Both the position numbers and the translations under genes were made by a program. The notes beneath the pieces are model-generated. The model had not been told where the DNA came from. It worked only from the letters and a program-made list of their open reading frames with translations, and did not search any database. This document shows, in pieces, positions 11,826-23,607 of a stretch of DNA of 64,000 nucleotides (position 1 is the first letter of the stretch; the number at the start of each line of letters is the position of its first letter). The DNA is from Cycas panzhihuaensis (lineage: Eukaryota; Cycadophyta), in contig CM041465.1 of the NCBI GenBank assembly GCA_023213395.1, forward strand, positions 84,203,741 through 84,267,740. The letters run 5' to 3'.

Positions 11826-12650
11826 TTATCTTTCATGAACATGGGTGGTGTTTTATTCTTGATGTGACAAACAAAAGGTATTGTAATTATAAAAGAAATA
11901 GAAAATAATAATCTATATAAGTTAATCTCTACTTTTATCATACCAAATTTAGATGTAAAATCTTTTATTACTTTTAACACTACTAATAACAAAATCTGTC
12001 ATTCTAAGTATGGGCATATCTTTAATAAAAGACTAGAATTATTAAAGAATGTTAATATGGTTGTTGGAATTCTAAACATATCTTTTAATTTTTTTGTACA
12101 CAAGAGTTGTATGATGGGAAAACAACGTAGAGCTCCATTTCAAAAGAGTTTATAGAAAGCTAAAAAAAACAAGCTAGATCTAATTCATATAAATCTCTAT
12201 AGGCCAATTACACCAAGATCACTCAATAGAGACTAGTAATTTCTTACCTTAGTTGATGCCTTTTCAAGGAAAACCTAGGTATATTTTCTCTTTAACAAAT
12301 TATATACTCTTGATTACTTTAAAGAATTTAAGGCAGAAGTAGAATTAGAAAGTGATTATAAAATAAAATATCTTTGGTTTGATGGAGGAGAGTATATTTT
12401 AAAAGGATTTCATTATTTTTGCAGAATACATGGAATTCATCGATAGGTCACAATACCCTACACACTACAACCAAATGGTGTTGCAGATCATATAAATAAA
12501 ACCATCATGGAAATGGCTCAAAGTCTAATATAGGATAGAGAAGTCACTAAGACATATTAGGTAAAAGTTGTTAATACAATAATATATGTAATTAATAGAA
12601 GTCCAACTCAAGCACTAAATAAAATAACACATGAAGAGGCTTGGATACGA
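11826..12650 (+). pseudogene. Integrase remnant of the third copia element
   Basis: After the SINE, a decayed GAG-pre-integrase region leads to the integrase core. Recognisable pieces are KLDLIHINLYRPITPRSL (first catalytic Asp), LVDAFSRKT, KIKYLWFDGGEYI (second Asp region), PYTLQPNGVADHINKTIMEM (where the catalytic Glu is lost) and PTQALNKITHEEAWIR. The sequence ends at 12650, where the next residues (normally G-x-K-P) should follow but the CopB LTR starts. Multiple stops show it is dead. Confidence 0.75.
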
Positions 12651-12971
12651 TGAAAACCATGAAGGAAGGATGGATCTAGGAGATAAATCACTTAAATTCA
12701 CACAATGACAATGGAGAATGAAAAAGAAGATGAAACAAGATATGAGAGCAAGCTTGAAGGTGAGAATGAATGATGACTCCCTCCTTGAGATTTCACCTTT
12801 TATTATTGAGGGTGAGCATTAGGGTTAGGTTTTTCTCGCCTTATGACATGAACCCGAAATCATATCTAAATGCACATAAAGTATATTTCATTAAGAGACT
12901 AATGCTAATAATATATCCTAAGGTCACATAATTAATCTACATAAATGACCTTGATATATTAACCTCTTTCA
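12651..12971 (-). repeat. 3' LTR of CopB (321 bp)
   Basis: On the minus strand it starts TGAAAGAGG right after a purine tract and ends TTTTCA, giving imperfect TGAAA...TTTCA inverted ends. An AATAATAAAAGG stretch in the middle could be a TATA-like element. No second copy exists upstream of the CopB gag, so assignment to CopB rests on adjacency to the purine tract and on orientation. It might instead be a lone LTR. Confidence 0.65.
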
Positions 12972-12982
12972 ATCCCCCCCTT
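12972..12982 (-). promoter_or_regulatory. Polypurine tract of CopB
   Basis: On the minus strand it reads AAGGGGGGGAT, immediately before the LTR TG. It is the expected primer for plus-strand cDNA synthesis. Confidence 0.7.
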
Positions 12983-13289
12983 AATGGTGGAAGGTCATTT
13001 TCAGAAAATATATTCTATGAGGTCTTCATTTGAGCCTGATTATTACATTGAAATTCTAAATGATACTTTTGTAGGAAAACCCTCATAAGGAATAAAAACC
13101 CACTAACTTTGTAAGATCTATAGCCCTTTTTATAAATAAAAATGGCTAAGGTGGCTCTTTAATGTAGCCTGATAGCAAAGCAACTTAAATGTGCAGCTTA
13201 ATCTGCTAGGTCTCCATATATTGTTTGGTCATCCCCTATGCCCTTTTGGGTTTTCATAGATTCTGGTTTTTTAAAATAAGTACAACCTT

Positions 13290-13400
13290 TATCCTTCCAT
13301 GCCCACATGGGATTTTCACAAAGAGGATAGAGCAGAGACTTACTCTTATTCTTTTGTGCCCACAAGGGGTTTTCATGAAGAGAATAGAGTATGATGATCA
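13290..13400 (-). repeat. 3' untranslated repeats of CopB
   Basis: Minus-strand units beginning CTCTATTCTCTTCATGAAA and CTCTATCCTCTTTGTGAAA correspond to the two 57-bp units of CopA. A partial third unit may follow around 13250. The interval between these repeats and the polypurine tract holds nothing else recognisable. Confidence 0.7.
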
Positions 13401-13424
13401 TGTTGCCATCTTCTTTGATCAATC

Positions 13425-14306
13425 GAAGATGGAGGCCCTAAGGCTGAGCTACCTTCAGAACTGTTCAAACTTCACCCTTTGCAACAGTTTGGTGAAGATA
13501 TCAGCCACTTGATCTGCTGTGGGGTAGTAATCTAATTAAATTATGTTGTCATGAACAAGTTCCCTAATCCTGTGGACTTTCATACTTATGTGTTTAGTAC
13601 GATCATGAAATATAGGATTTTTTGCCATGCAAATTACTGATTGATTATCCACATGAAGACTCGTAGGACTTGTTTGGGTGATATTCAATGTTTCCAATAA
13701 TTTTCTCAGCCATATCACCTCTTTACTAGTCTCAGAAGCAATAATGTATTCAACTTCGGCAGTTGAATCAACAACTATCTTCTATCATCTAGATCTCTAT
13801 GATATTGGTGTTATTCTAAGAAACATTACATACCCAGATATAGATCTTCCTGTATCTTTATCTCCTACAAGTCTAATTATGTGTATGCAGAAAGCTTAAA
13901 ATCTGAATTAGGTTCATACAACAGACCATATTTACTGGTCGTCTTAAGGTATCTCAATATTCACATTGCTCCCTACCAATGATTCTGCTTAGGATTTATC
14001 ATGTAACGAGCAAGAATGCTGATAGAGTGTATAATATCTAACTTTGTATTAGTAGTGTAGATGAGACTACCTATACATTTCCTATAGAGTGTTGTGTCTA
14101 CCTCCCTAGTGTCACCTTTAGCTGAGAGTTTGGTGTTAGGATCCATAGGTAACATCACTAGTCAAGCATCTTCTAACTGAAACTTGGTTAGAAGATCGTT
14201 GGTGTATTTTTCTTGGGAGAGGAAAAAATTTCCATTCTTTTGTATTACTTCAATTCCCAAGTAATATTTCATCAAACCAAGGTCATACAATTTAAACGTT
14301 TTGCCA
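13425..14306 (-). pseudogene. CopB RNase H and end of RT
   Basis: On the minus strand, YYLGIEVIQKNGNFFLSQEK near 14265-14200 and PMDPNTKLSAKGD near 14150 are the end of RT and the connection. KCIGSLIYTTNTKLDIIHSI follows. The RNase H tail NQSVICMAKNPIFHDRTKHI lies near 13650-13590, and ADQVADIFTK near 13510-13490 ends the polyprotein. Stops and frameshifts interrupt the middle of RNase H around 13740-13900. Confidence 0.8.
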
Positions 14307-15360
14307 AGGTCCTTTTTCAGTTGGCTTATTACCTATTCACTATTACCTGTTACTAGCATGTCATCCACAAAGATTATGAGATAAGTGACTTTATCCTTAT
14401 GGCACTTAATGAACAGCATTGCATCAATATCTTGATAGTCACAAACCTCATATCCAAGTTACCTCATCCTTTTAGACAACTTGGAAAACCAAGCGCGAGG
14501 GGCTTGTTTAAGGCCATACAAGGACTTTCTGAGCCTGCAAACCTTATGCTCTTAACCTTCGATCTCATATCCTTCTGGCTAAGCCATGTAAATTTCTTCT
14601 TTAATATCTCCATTGAGAAGCGTGGTCTTAATATCGAGTTGGTGATTTTTCTAACTCTGTTGAGTAGCCAAGGCCATAAGAGTTCTAATTGTAAGCCACT
14701 TGGTTATAGGTGTAAAGACTTCAGTGTAGTCGATGCCTTCCCTTTATGTAAATCCTTTAGCTACCAACCTCACCTTGTGTTTTTCAAGGTTGTCATCTGA
14801 TATATATTTGTTTTTGAACACCCATTTATTTTGAACTACCTTTCTGCCAAGTGGTAGATTAACAAGCTCCCATGTACCGTTCTTGATAAGAGATTAGTAC
14901 TCTTCATTCATGGCATTTCTCCAAGCTGTATGCTTTATAGCTTCTTGGTACATTAAGGGCTCTTCATTAAGAGTAAGGTATAATTCTGTTGGTTCAAGCT
15001 CAGTATATAATGATTCCTGCATCCTTGCTTTATGGGCACTTCGAGTGCCAGTTTTGTCCACCTCATATGGTCATATGTCCTTATTGAGTTAGAGGGCTTC
15101 TCAAGATCCTTGAGTTGGGAATGATGTCCTCATTTCCCCAACTTCTTGGTTCTTATCATGTTTATTAAAATGACTATTTTGTAAGGAGGATGTTGATGTG
15201 CCTAAAGAAGATGATCCTTCTACTACTATTTTGTCTTTGTCAACTAAAGGTAGAGAGGATGGTTCTTCTATAATGGCTTTGCCTTTGTCAACTCTGTTAT
15301 ATTCAAAAGATGGTGTTGGATGTGCACTCATTTGTTCAAAGTCACAACTTGTATCCTCCA
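14307..15360 (-). repeat. CopB tandem duplication, downstream copy
   Basis: This is the second copy, in coding order, of a segment running from the Ser-rich linker to the RT catalytic box. Matching points lie 1029-1030 bp apart: CATGTCATCCACAAAG at 14356 and 15386, GAGTTGGGA at 15112 and 16141. On the minus strand it reads PTPSFEYNRVDKGKA, then RT pieces, ending at a repeated IFVDDML box near 14380-14351. The reading is broken in several places. Confidence 0.9.
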
Positions 15361-16390
15361 AAGTCCTTTTTCAGTTGGTTACTAGCATGTCATCCACAAA
15401 GATTATGAAATAAGTCACTTTATCCTTATGGTGCTTGATGAACAATGTTGCATTAATATCTTGATAGTCACAAACCTCGTATCCAAGTTGCCTCATTCTT
15501 TCAAATAACTTGGCAAACCAAGTGTGAGGGTCTTGTTTAAGGCCATACAAGGGATTTTTGAGCTTGCAAACCTTATGCTCTTAACCTTTAATCTCATATC
15601 CTTCTGGTTGAGCCATGTAAATTTCTTCTTCAAGATCTCCATTAAGAAATGTGGTCTTAATATCGAGTTGGTGGATTTTCCAACCCTATTAAGCAACCAA
15701 GGCCATAAGAGTTTTAATTATAGGCCACTTAGTTGTAGGTGCAAAGACTTCAGTGTAGTTGATGCCTTCCCATTGTGTAAATCCTTTAGTTACCAACCTT
15801 GCCTTGTGTTTTTCAAGGGTGCCATCTAATCTATATTTATTTTTGAACACCCATTTATTTTGAACTACCTTTTTGCCAAGTGGTAGATCAACGAGCTCCC
15901 ATGTACCATTCTTGATAAGAGATTGGTACTCTTCGTTCATGGCATTTCTTCAAGCTGTATGCTTTACAGCTTCTTGGTACGTTAAGGGCTCTTCATTAAG
16001 AGTAAGGTGCAATTCTATTGGTTCAAGCTTAGTATATAATGATTCCTGCATCCTTGCTCTATGGGCACTTCGAGTACTAGTTTTGCCCACCTTATCTAGT
16101 CGTATGTCCTTATTGAGTTGGCAGGCTTCTCGAGATCCTTGAGTTGGGAATGATGTCCTCATTTCCTCAACTTCTTGGTTCTCATCATATTTGTTAAAAT
16201 GATTATTTTGTGAGGAGGATGTTGATGTACCTGAGGAAGATGGTCCTTCTACTACTATTTTGCCTTTGTCAACTAAAGGTGGAGAGGATGGTTCTTCTAA
16301 AATGGCTTTGCCTTTGTCAATTCTGTTATCATTAAAAGATGGTGTTGGATGTGCACTCATTGGTTCAAAGTCATAACTTATATCCTCCAA
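15361..16390 (-). repeat. CopB tandem duplication, upstream copy with RT
   Basis: First copy in coding order. On the minus strand it encodes the linker (MSAHPTPSFNDNRIDKGKA, near 16360-16300) and then the RT start. That start reads NGTWELVDLPLGKKVVQNKW near 15910-15850, followed by KARLVTKGFTQWEGINYTEV and [19 protein letters not shown]. It ends at IIFVDDMLVTN near 15412-15380. Relative to the other copy it lacks a short stretch after the junction. This is the best preserved RT of the copia elements here. Confidence 0.85.
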
Positions 16391-17400
16391 GGCTCTATTG
16401 TTAGCTTCTAAGATTTAGAGTAATTTATGTCTGTTCCCCCCTCTAAATTTTGGAATATGAACATCATACTTGATAATATTATTATAGTAGTATGAGGGTA
16501 CTATGGAGTCTAATTTAAGTAACTAATCATTTCTCTCCGTAAAAATGACATCTCTAGTAGCAATGATTTTTCATTGTGAAGGTGTGAAGACCTTATACAC
16601 TTTCTTATCCATAGGGTATCCAACAAAGATGCTTTTAAGTGCCCTTGGCTAGAGTTTATTTTAGTTTGCATCTAGAATATGGGCATAGCATGTAGAGCCA
16701 AAAATTTTAAAGTAGTGAACAATGGGAGCTTCTCCTGACCACTTTTCATTAGGTGATTATGCTTCCTTTGATGGGCTAACAACATTGATACAATAAATAG
16801 CTGTCAAGATTGCTTCAACCTATAAATATAGAGGTACATTTTTATATATTAACATAGCATGACCCATGTTTATGATTATCCTGTTCATGTGCTCGATAAC
16901 TCCATTTTGATGTGGGGTACCTGCTACTGTTCTTTGATGCTTGATGCCATTGTCTCAAAGGTATCTTTCAAACTCATGTGAGGTATATTCACCGCCATTA
17001 TCAGTTCGAAGACATTTGAGTTGATAACCTAACTCTTTTTCAGTGATTGTTTTGAATTCCTTGAATATACAGAATGCTTTATCTTTCTTGTGTAGAAAAG
17101 CTACCTGTACTTTTCTAGTGAAATCATCAATAAAAGAGATGTAATATAGCTTACCCTTTAGTGAAGGAATGGGCATTGGCCTGCACAAATCAGAGTGTAC
17201 CAATTGTAATGGATGGCTCAATTTCCATTGACTTTTGGGAAAGGGTTGTTGATGAGATTTGGCAATGATATAAGCTTCACATTTAAAGGGGTTAGAGGAA
17301 AACGTTGGAAGGTTTGGAAGAGTGTTAGAAAGATATCTAAGTCTATCAATGTGAACATGGACCATACAAGTATGTCAAACAGCTTCTGGTGACAATGTTG
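16391..17400 (-). pseudogene. CopB integrase remnant
   Basis: On the minus strand the zinc region MVHVHIDRLRYLSNTL to FKCEAYIIAKSHQQPF (17365-17245) leads into the core. The core shows LVHSDLCRPMPIPSLKGKLY, ISFIDDFTRKVQVAFLHKKD, CLRTDNGGEYTSHEFERYL (about 17012-16955) and TPHQNGVIEHMNRIIINMGH. The two Asp residues of the D-D-E triad are visible and the Glu is retained in the ..VIEHMN.. region. The longest open piece is 136 residues (17365-16955). Stops follow. Confidence 0.8.
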
Positions 17401-17639
17401 GATGGGTTAAGATGGAATTAAATGTAAATTCTTTATTGGCACAAGGGCTTTAGAAGATGGAGAGCCATTCAATCGAAAGAGTTTACCAGAGAGATGTCCA
17501 GTCAAAACTACATGATTAGTTAGAGGGTGAATGATCTTAAGAGTCTAGTCATTTATAGTTACACTCAAATCAAATCCATGAGAAACAAGGTGGATAAAGA
17601 GATAGGTTTTGTTTGAGATTTGATATGTATAAGACATTA

Positions 17640-17830
17640 AGCAATGTAAAATCTTCTAAGCCTGGGAGTTTCAAGTGAATGTTACTAATTCCTTCAACAG
17701 GTTGTTGTGATTTATCAGCCATGTGAATAACTCCATGAACATTTGAGTCAAATATTTGATATAGACTACGATTTTATATTATATGTTGAGTTGCTCCTGT
17801 ATCCATGATCCACTGTCCATCAATTGAAGC
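17640..17830 (-). pseudogene. CopB protease remnant
   Basis: On the minus strand WIMDTGATQH (about 17813-17784) carries the D-T-G active site and matches the CopA motif almost exactly. MADKSQQPVEG and LYISNLKQN follow downstream. The interval to the integrase (17400-17640) is frame-broken GAG-pre-integrase. Confidence 0.75.
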
Positions 17831-18079
17831 CACACTATCGGCAATTCCAATAGGACTTAACATTGGTGAATGGAATTCACAAGTGATATATCCACACCGA
17901 GCTTCAAAGAATCTCTTTGGTTGGTCAATGGCATTTGATGCTAAAGATCCCTCAATTCTTTGAATGTGTGCTTGTAGAAAACCTACACCACTAAAGGATT
18001 CTTCACAAGTTTCTTCAACATTATGAGCTCTATGTTTTGGTTAGAACTTGGCCAACTTATAAGTGGCAGTTCTGTAATC

Positions 18080-19011
18080 TTTTGCTAAGTGTCATTTCTG
18101 ATTACTCGATCACACATAATAGTTTGATTACGGTCCACGAAGAAATCTTGATTTGGCCTGACTATCTTGCTCTTTGTTGAGGTGGCCCTTGGCCTTGAAA
18201 CTATCGAGGTTGTGATTGAGGGTTTGATTGACCTTGTGGACGATTTCCCATATTTCTTTCTCTTCCTCTTGCTCATTTATTTCCTCTTCTAGGAGAGGGA
18301 CCTTATTTTTTTGTAAAGCAAACTTCTTCTTCTACCTCAAAGTCTGCATCTAGAGGAGAGTCAGAGGCTATAAAGTTTGTATCAAAGGTCTTATCAAATT
18401 CTATGAACTTCTCGATAAGTGCGTTAAAGTTGAGTGTCTTCAATGTTCCACTAGATTGAAGACTTTCAAGCAAGTTTTTATAATAAGGGACATGTAAACA
18501 TGACTAGATCAAAAATGCTTAAGTGATGTATTAGGTCTTAAAGTCTTTATCAATTGCATGTTTGATTGGTTGAATGAGATCTATTGTCTCATGAGCTTGT
18601 CCCTTCTGCATTTTTAATTTATTCATTTTCAAAACAAGATAAACAAATTCTAAATCTAACTTTGTATCAAAGCTCTTTCTAAGAACTTCTAGGACCTTCC
18701 AAGCTGTATCATGTTCCTCTTCATTTATCAAGTTGTGTAAGGAGTGATCAATGACCAACAAAATTCCTACACGAATCTTTTCATCATCTATCTCCCATTG
18801 TAGTTTAGTTATAACATCTATAGGAACTCTTGGGGCAGATCCACTAAAAGCAGCTATTATGGTTGTTATTGGTATGTTGGGTGTGGGCTGTAGGTGGGCT
18901 CTCCAAAGGCCTTCATACTTTGTAGCACTTTTAATTCCAGTGTACTATATATCCTAATTTTCTTTACCTTTCAATATGTAGTTAACATTTTGCTTGAATT
19001 AAGATGACATG
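18080..19011 (-). pseudogene. gag: CopB gag remnant
   Basis: The minus-strand ATG at 19011 has a TAA at codon 4, like the TAG at codon 4 in CopA. FKQNVNYILKGKEN follows, then DHSLHNLINEEEHDTAWKVL and RKSFDTKLDLEFVYLVLKMN (18761-18531). The zinc knuckle near 18110 is degenerate (CDRVIRNDT), having lost its second Cys and its His. Stops and frameshifts are spread throughout. Confidence 0.75.
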
Positions 19012-19560
19012 GTGATGATGAAGAAGTAGAAGAGATGATAGAAGTATGTGTCACTGACACGTGTGGCTAGTACACCTAGCGTAACAGGGATGTAGAAATG
19101 ATTGTTATGATGAGAAGCAAGCAATGATTAACTATTTTTTAACAATTATATAAAAAATAAATATAAGTAATGATGCAAGAATGAGGCCTAATATAGAGCT
19201 GGCAAAGAGTGGTGATGTGTTATGCCACTAACCTCTCATTTATGTCCAAATATAGGTGAGGTTTTGATGCCTAAGGCTTCTAGTATACGATTAGGGCCTT
19301 CACCCACGATACTCACACCTACACTTGGTGATGAAATCCAAGTCATAGTAGAGCCCAGGTACTCCGAGTCCTCACCCAATTCACTAATAATCAGCTATAT
19401 ACCTCCTTCAAAGAGTCAAATGGTACTGCGTATCCCATAGCTATGATAGATATTGGATCGGGTTAATTTTAATCTTGTATTAAGGTTTTTAGTTTTCCTG
19501 GGTGGTTATCTGAATTATCCCTGATTAGAGGTCGTAGGTATGGCTAACATGCCCCTCAAC
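19012..19560 (-). other. Leader of CopB
   Basis: The outer part, about 19240-19547, matches the CopA leader at 1085-1440. The inner 200 bp is not shared. At about 19560 the match stops and gypsy LTR sequence begins, with no CopB LTR or target duplication between them. The junction therefore looks like a rearrangement or truncation rather than a clean insertion. Confidence 0.6.
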
Positions 19561-22500
19561 TTTCGGCTGCTGCGTTTCTGCTCTTCTCCTCTTCTCTTCC
19601 ACAAGTGCACCTACAACCCTACGTCTCCTGCTACTCCAACTCAGGACCCACCTGCAACAACACTCTTCCATAGTAGGAGACTCTCCTCCAGGCTCTTCCA
19701 AGTAAGTTTTTCATGGTTCTCCTCCATATATAGCTCAGTAAGTGTCTTCTACAGCCTCTCTTAGGGAAACCTACTACAAACCCTACAGGAACTCCTCTTT
19801 CTTACTAGTTGTAGGGGTAAATCTTCCCTGGACTTAGCCCAGTAGGTACCATTGGTCTTGTTTTCAGAGTTTTGTGTGTGTTCCTTCCATATTAGACTCA
19901 CTTTCAAGCATATTTTCTTGCTCTCTTTCCATTTGGTTGTAGTTGAGGTTGCCTTCTTTGGGTTTAGCTTTGTACTCGGGTTTTCACCATTTCTCTACTA
20001 GCTTTTCCTTAAGAAAGTAGTGAGAGAAGGCTAATAAAGGCTAGGTGAAGGGAGTAAGGTGGGATCTATCCCATTTAGACCTACTCCCCAAGGGTAATCC
20101 CCTTCTCATCTTTCTTCTCCTGCTCCCATGCTTTTCTTAGGTTAACTAGGAGAAGGTGGTGTCTTGACCTGCACTAGATCTCAGCGTATGCAGCCTTTGC
20201 TATGCTAATTCTAGGCCTACACACCCCTCTTTTGGGCCCCCTTCGTGCCCCTAACTTTGCCTGGTATCCCTTAGGGTCTTGGGTGAGACTTGTGTGACAG
20301 ATCATTGTCCATAGTGACTCTGTTACCTTGGTACCTCTCCAACATCTTGCCTCACACATTCTCATACTTATTGGTTGTTCATAAACTGTCATATACCCCT
20401 ACCTTGTTATACCTAAAGGCTACATGGAGAACTTTAGTGGAGGGTTTCACCATCATGAGGCTGCCCTTCCCTTTTTCTTACTTGATAAGTGTGGTTTGCT
20501 TGAGGAAAGTTGAGTTATTTGTAGCAGTAGTTACTTTAATTTAAATATAATGTTTTAAGCATTTACATTACATATATTTCCATACATATAGCCTCCTTGT
20601 AGCCCCTTCTTAGAAGGGAAAAACTCTTGTATATGCAGGTTCGAAGCACCATCCGCAAAGAGGAAAGACGTCCAATTCCAGGTAAGCCTTTACCCTCCTT
20701 TTTCCTTTGCTTTGTTTGCTTCCTTTATCCTTTCCATTTTGCTTATCTTTCATAAGGGGAAGGTAAGGAAGCCCCTGTCTTCCACATCAACCTTGGTCAC
20801 ACACCAACTGATTAGTGAGAGGATGCACGTTGTGCATAAGAGAGGTCCTTTATCAATCTCCATGCTTTCCAGGTACGTTCCGTCCCTCTTTCTCGTCGCC
20901 TCTTTTCCCTTTTTTACTTTTGTACAAAATCTATTATATTAATCTAATAGGTCACATAAGAGAAAAAAGGAGAAACCAAGTAGCTACTTACATCTTTTTG
21001 CATAAGAATGTTGCATGTTTATTTTTTTTATAGGAAAGGGCATAGTAGGAAATACATTCCTCCTCCTTTTTCCTATCCATCCCAAAAATACCCTTAGATG
21101 CATCTCATATAGCTTACTTGCTTGCATACAAGACGCTTGCTCTTCTTTTTTTCTTATCCTTTGTTTATTGAGAGAAAAGGAGAGAGTTACTTTTAGCCCC
21201 TTTCTTTACTCCTTCCCTTAGTTATACTTGCTTAGACCAAGTAAACTAGGGAAGCCTAACCTGCATTCATCTTAGGCCCTTCGCCTATAGCCTTCCACTT
21301 TGTGTTCCTTCATTATAGGAAACCCTATTGAGGATTCCTCTTCTTCCCTTCTGACCATCCAAGGGTGGCAGGACCTTCCTCTTGAGACCATCTAGCCTAT
21401 CCCTGCATATGTCTTTTTTCCTTTCAGATTGAAAGCTACTATAAGGTAGTTGGGTGTCATTCGCAGGTCTCGAACTTGCACTCCGGTGCATGGACACCCT
21501 GCGTAGTGTTCCCTTTGCTTATAAGTTCTCATCCACACCCTCAACACTAGTTTTTGACCATCCTCATTCCTACCAAGCATAGTGACCATCCCGTAGATGC
21601 ACTTCTAGAAGCACTTAGCAGGTTTCGTACCCAACAAGGCAAGCTTCCCAAGGGGCAATCACCCTTCTCCTCCTTTTCTCTCCTCCTTATATCTTCCTTG
21701 GGCCACTAGACGACCTCATAAAGGAGGGTATTTATTGGAACCAGTGTATGCAGCCCCTTATTGCACTATTTCCAGCCTTGAGAGCTCTATATTAGTAGGG
21801 TATTTTAGCCCCTAGTGGCATCATATCCCTCTTTTGGCCGCTCACTCATCTGGTGTTGTACATACTACATACCATAACTTTGGTAACACTAGCAACATTT
21901 CTAGATTTCATACCATTTGTTCTTTTCACCATTGGTTGTCATATAGGCTATCTAAACATGCTATCATTATGCTTAAAGGCAGAGTGGAGGTATTTACATA
22001 AGGGGGTTAGCCATTCAGAGGCTAACTACTAACATTCATTGATTGTTGTGACTTATGTTGAAGAGTTTGGAAGTAGCTTTCAGTTAAATATTTTGTGTTG
22101 TTTCCAGCACTTCACTTGTCATCTTTTGGTACTTTACTTCCTTTATATATATGCACCTACTTGGCATTCTAGTAGCCCCTTGAAGAAAGGGGAAGAAAAA
22201 CTTTATGTTTGCAGGTTTTGGCTGCAATGTTCACGAAAAGGAAGAGGTGCTTCGATTCAAGTAAGTCTTCATCTTTTTTCCTTTTCGTTATGCTTCCTTG
22301 CATAGTTGCTTTGTCTCCTTTTGTCCTTTCCAGTCCTCTTTCTTTTCTTTTGTACGGGGAAGGTAAGGAAGCTCCCTTCAACATCACCTCTCAACAATAT
22401 TGGTGCATCAGACAAGGATTAGAGAGAAAGCACAGCATACGAGCAAGACATCTTCTTCGACCGTGTGACTTTCTGGGTACGTACGTACTTCCTCTCCTCT

Positions 22501-23352
22501 CATAGCTCTTTTCCTTTCGTCATTATTAGGCCTATCATCTTGCATAATAAACAACATAGAAGGGAACTAGTAATCAACTAATTTGCACACATTCATCTTG
22601 CATATATATGTTGCATGTTGCTTTTATAAGAAGGAGCATATTGTAGGAATTATACCTCCCTTCTCTCCTACCTAAATGTAAAACATCCCTTAGCTTTGCA
22701 TTTCCTAGCATGCATGCTTGAGCTTGTTTGGAATACTTTTTCTATCCTTTCTCATTTAAAAATAAAATAGAGTGAGAGTGTATTTTATGTTCCCATTTTA
22801 TGAAGGTAAACAAGAGCACTTTTTACCCTCCTTTCACACACATGCGTCACATCCTATCCACAGACTTTGCCCTAGTTGCCCTTGCCAGGATTAAATCCCT
22901 TTACTCACATAGCGACAAGGGGCTTTTTGCCATTGCTTCCTTCTCTCTTAGACCCACCTTAAGTAAGTTGTCTTAGAGAGGTTTCTTATACCCATCTCAT
23001 ACCTCGTACCATTCACCCATGCATAGTATATACATACCATATCACTTTTCCACATAAGTCATTTTCTTCGTTGGGCCTCCCTTTCCCCTTCTGGCCATCC
23101 AAGGGTGGGAGGACTCTAAATTTTGGGGTTATCTGAGATACCTTATATGTATCTTGCCCTTCAAGCTAAAAATCCTAAGTTACCTTGAGGTAGTTGTGCA
23201 CCATTCGTGGGTCCTGAACCTACGTTCTGATGCATGGATGCCCTATGTGGGTGTTTCCTTCAATTGAAGGATTGTATCTTCTATTTTAAAACTTACTATT
23301 GATTGCCCCAATCTTCACCAAGTGTAGTTACCATCCCATAGATATGATTCCA
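19561..23352 (+). repeat. GypA 5' LTR, 5'-truncated, with internal duplication
   Basis: It is homologous to the LTR at 37563-40547 but lacks about its first 730 bp. It contains an extra copy of the 3' part: about 20040-21605 and 21606-23352 are diverged versions of the same segment. Both contain CCCCAAGGG/CCCAAGGGGCAATC near the start, a GCAGCC...GCACTA stretch, TTGCAGGTTT/TGCAGGTTC mid-way and CATGGACACCCTG/CATGGATGCCCTA near the end. The right end ATTCCA is followed at once by the primer-site-like sequence. Confidence 0.75.
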
Positions 23353-23353
23353 C

Positions 23354-23372
23354 TGGTGACCATATTGGGGAC
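23354..23372 (+). promoter_or_regulatory. Primer-binding-site-like sequence of GypA
   Basis: TGGTGACCATATTGGGGAC follows the LTR end by one base and starts with TGG, as expected for a tRNA 3' CCA complement. The same position in the other copies reads TGGAGACCATACTGGGGAC (40549) and TGGCAACCATACTGGGGAC (45510). The tRNA was not identified. Confidence 0.6.
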
Positions 23373-23607
23373 CCGCTAGTAGGGGAATCAATCTTCCTCC
23401 CTTTCTTATTGGTGCTACTACCTCTTGGTAGCTCTCGTTTTAATCTTGCTAGGCATCCCCCAATGCGTACATTACCTTGTCTCTCTCTTCTTCCAATACA
23501 TAGGTAGAACTTGTATGCGATGATTTTCATGTCACTTACAAGGCCTACCCCCATTATTAGAAGTGTCTTCATATCATTCCTTTCCTGCATCAGATCCCAA
23601 TCTGATC

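Larger units (their letters stand above)
9364..12650 (+). mobile_element. Third copia element (+), truncated
   Basis: A copia element with a putative 5' LTR, a tRNA-Met-type primer-binding site, gag, protease and integrase, all decayed. It stops abruptly at 12650, inside the integrase sequence HEEAWIR, where the LTR of CopB begins. The rest of its pol was not found in the window. A SINE lies in its protease-integrase interval. Confidence 0.75.
12651..19560 (-). mobile_element. CopB: Ty1/copia element (-)
   Basis: A minus-strand copia element of the same family as CopA but retaining RT. The order on the minus strand is leader, gag, protease, integrase, linker, RT, RNase H, polypurine tract and 3' LTR. 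A 1.03-kb segment spanning linker to RT is tandemly duplicated. The 3' LTR interrupts the third copia element at 12650. The 5' LTR is absent: the leader stops at about 19560 in the middle of a gypsy LTR. The element is full of stops. Confidence 0.8.

Noticed and set aside
12651-12971. LTR read as the 5' LTR of a plus-strand element
   Set aside because: On the plus strand no primer-binding site follows it. On the minus strand a G-rich purine tract directly precedes it, as expected for a 3' LTR.
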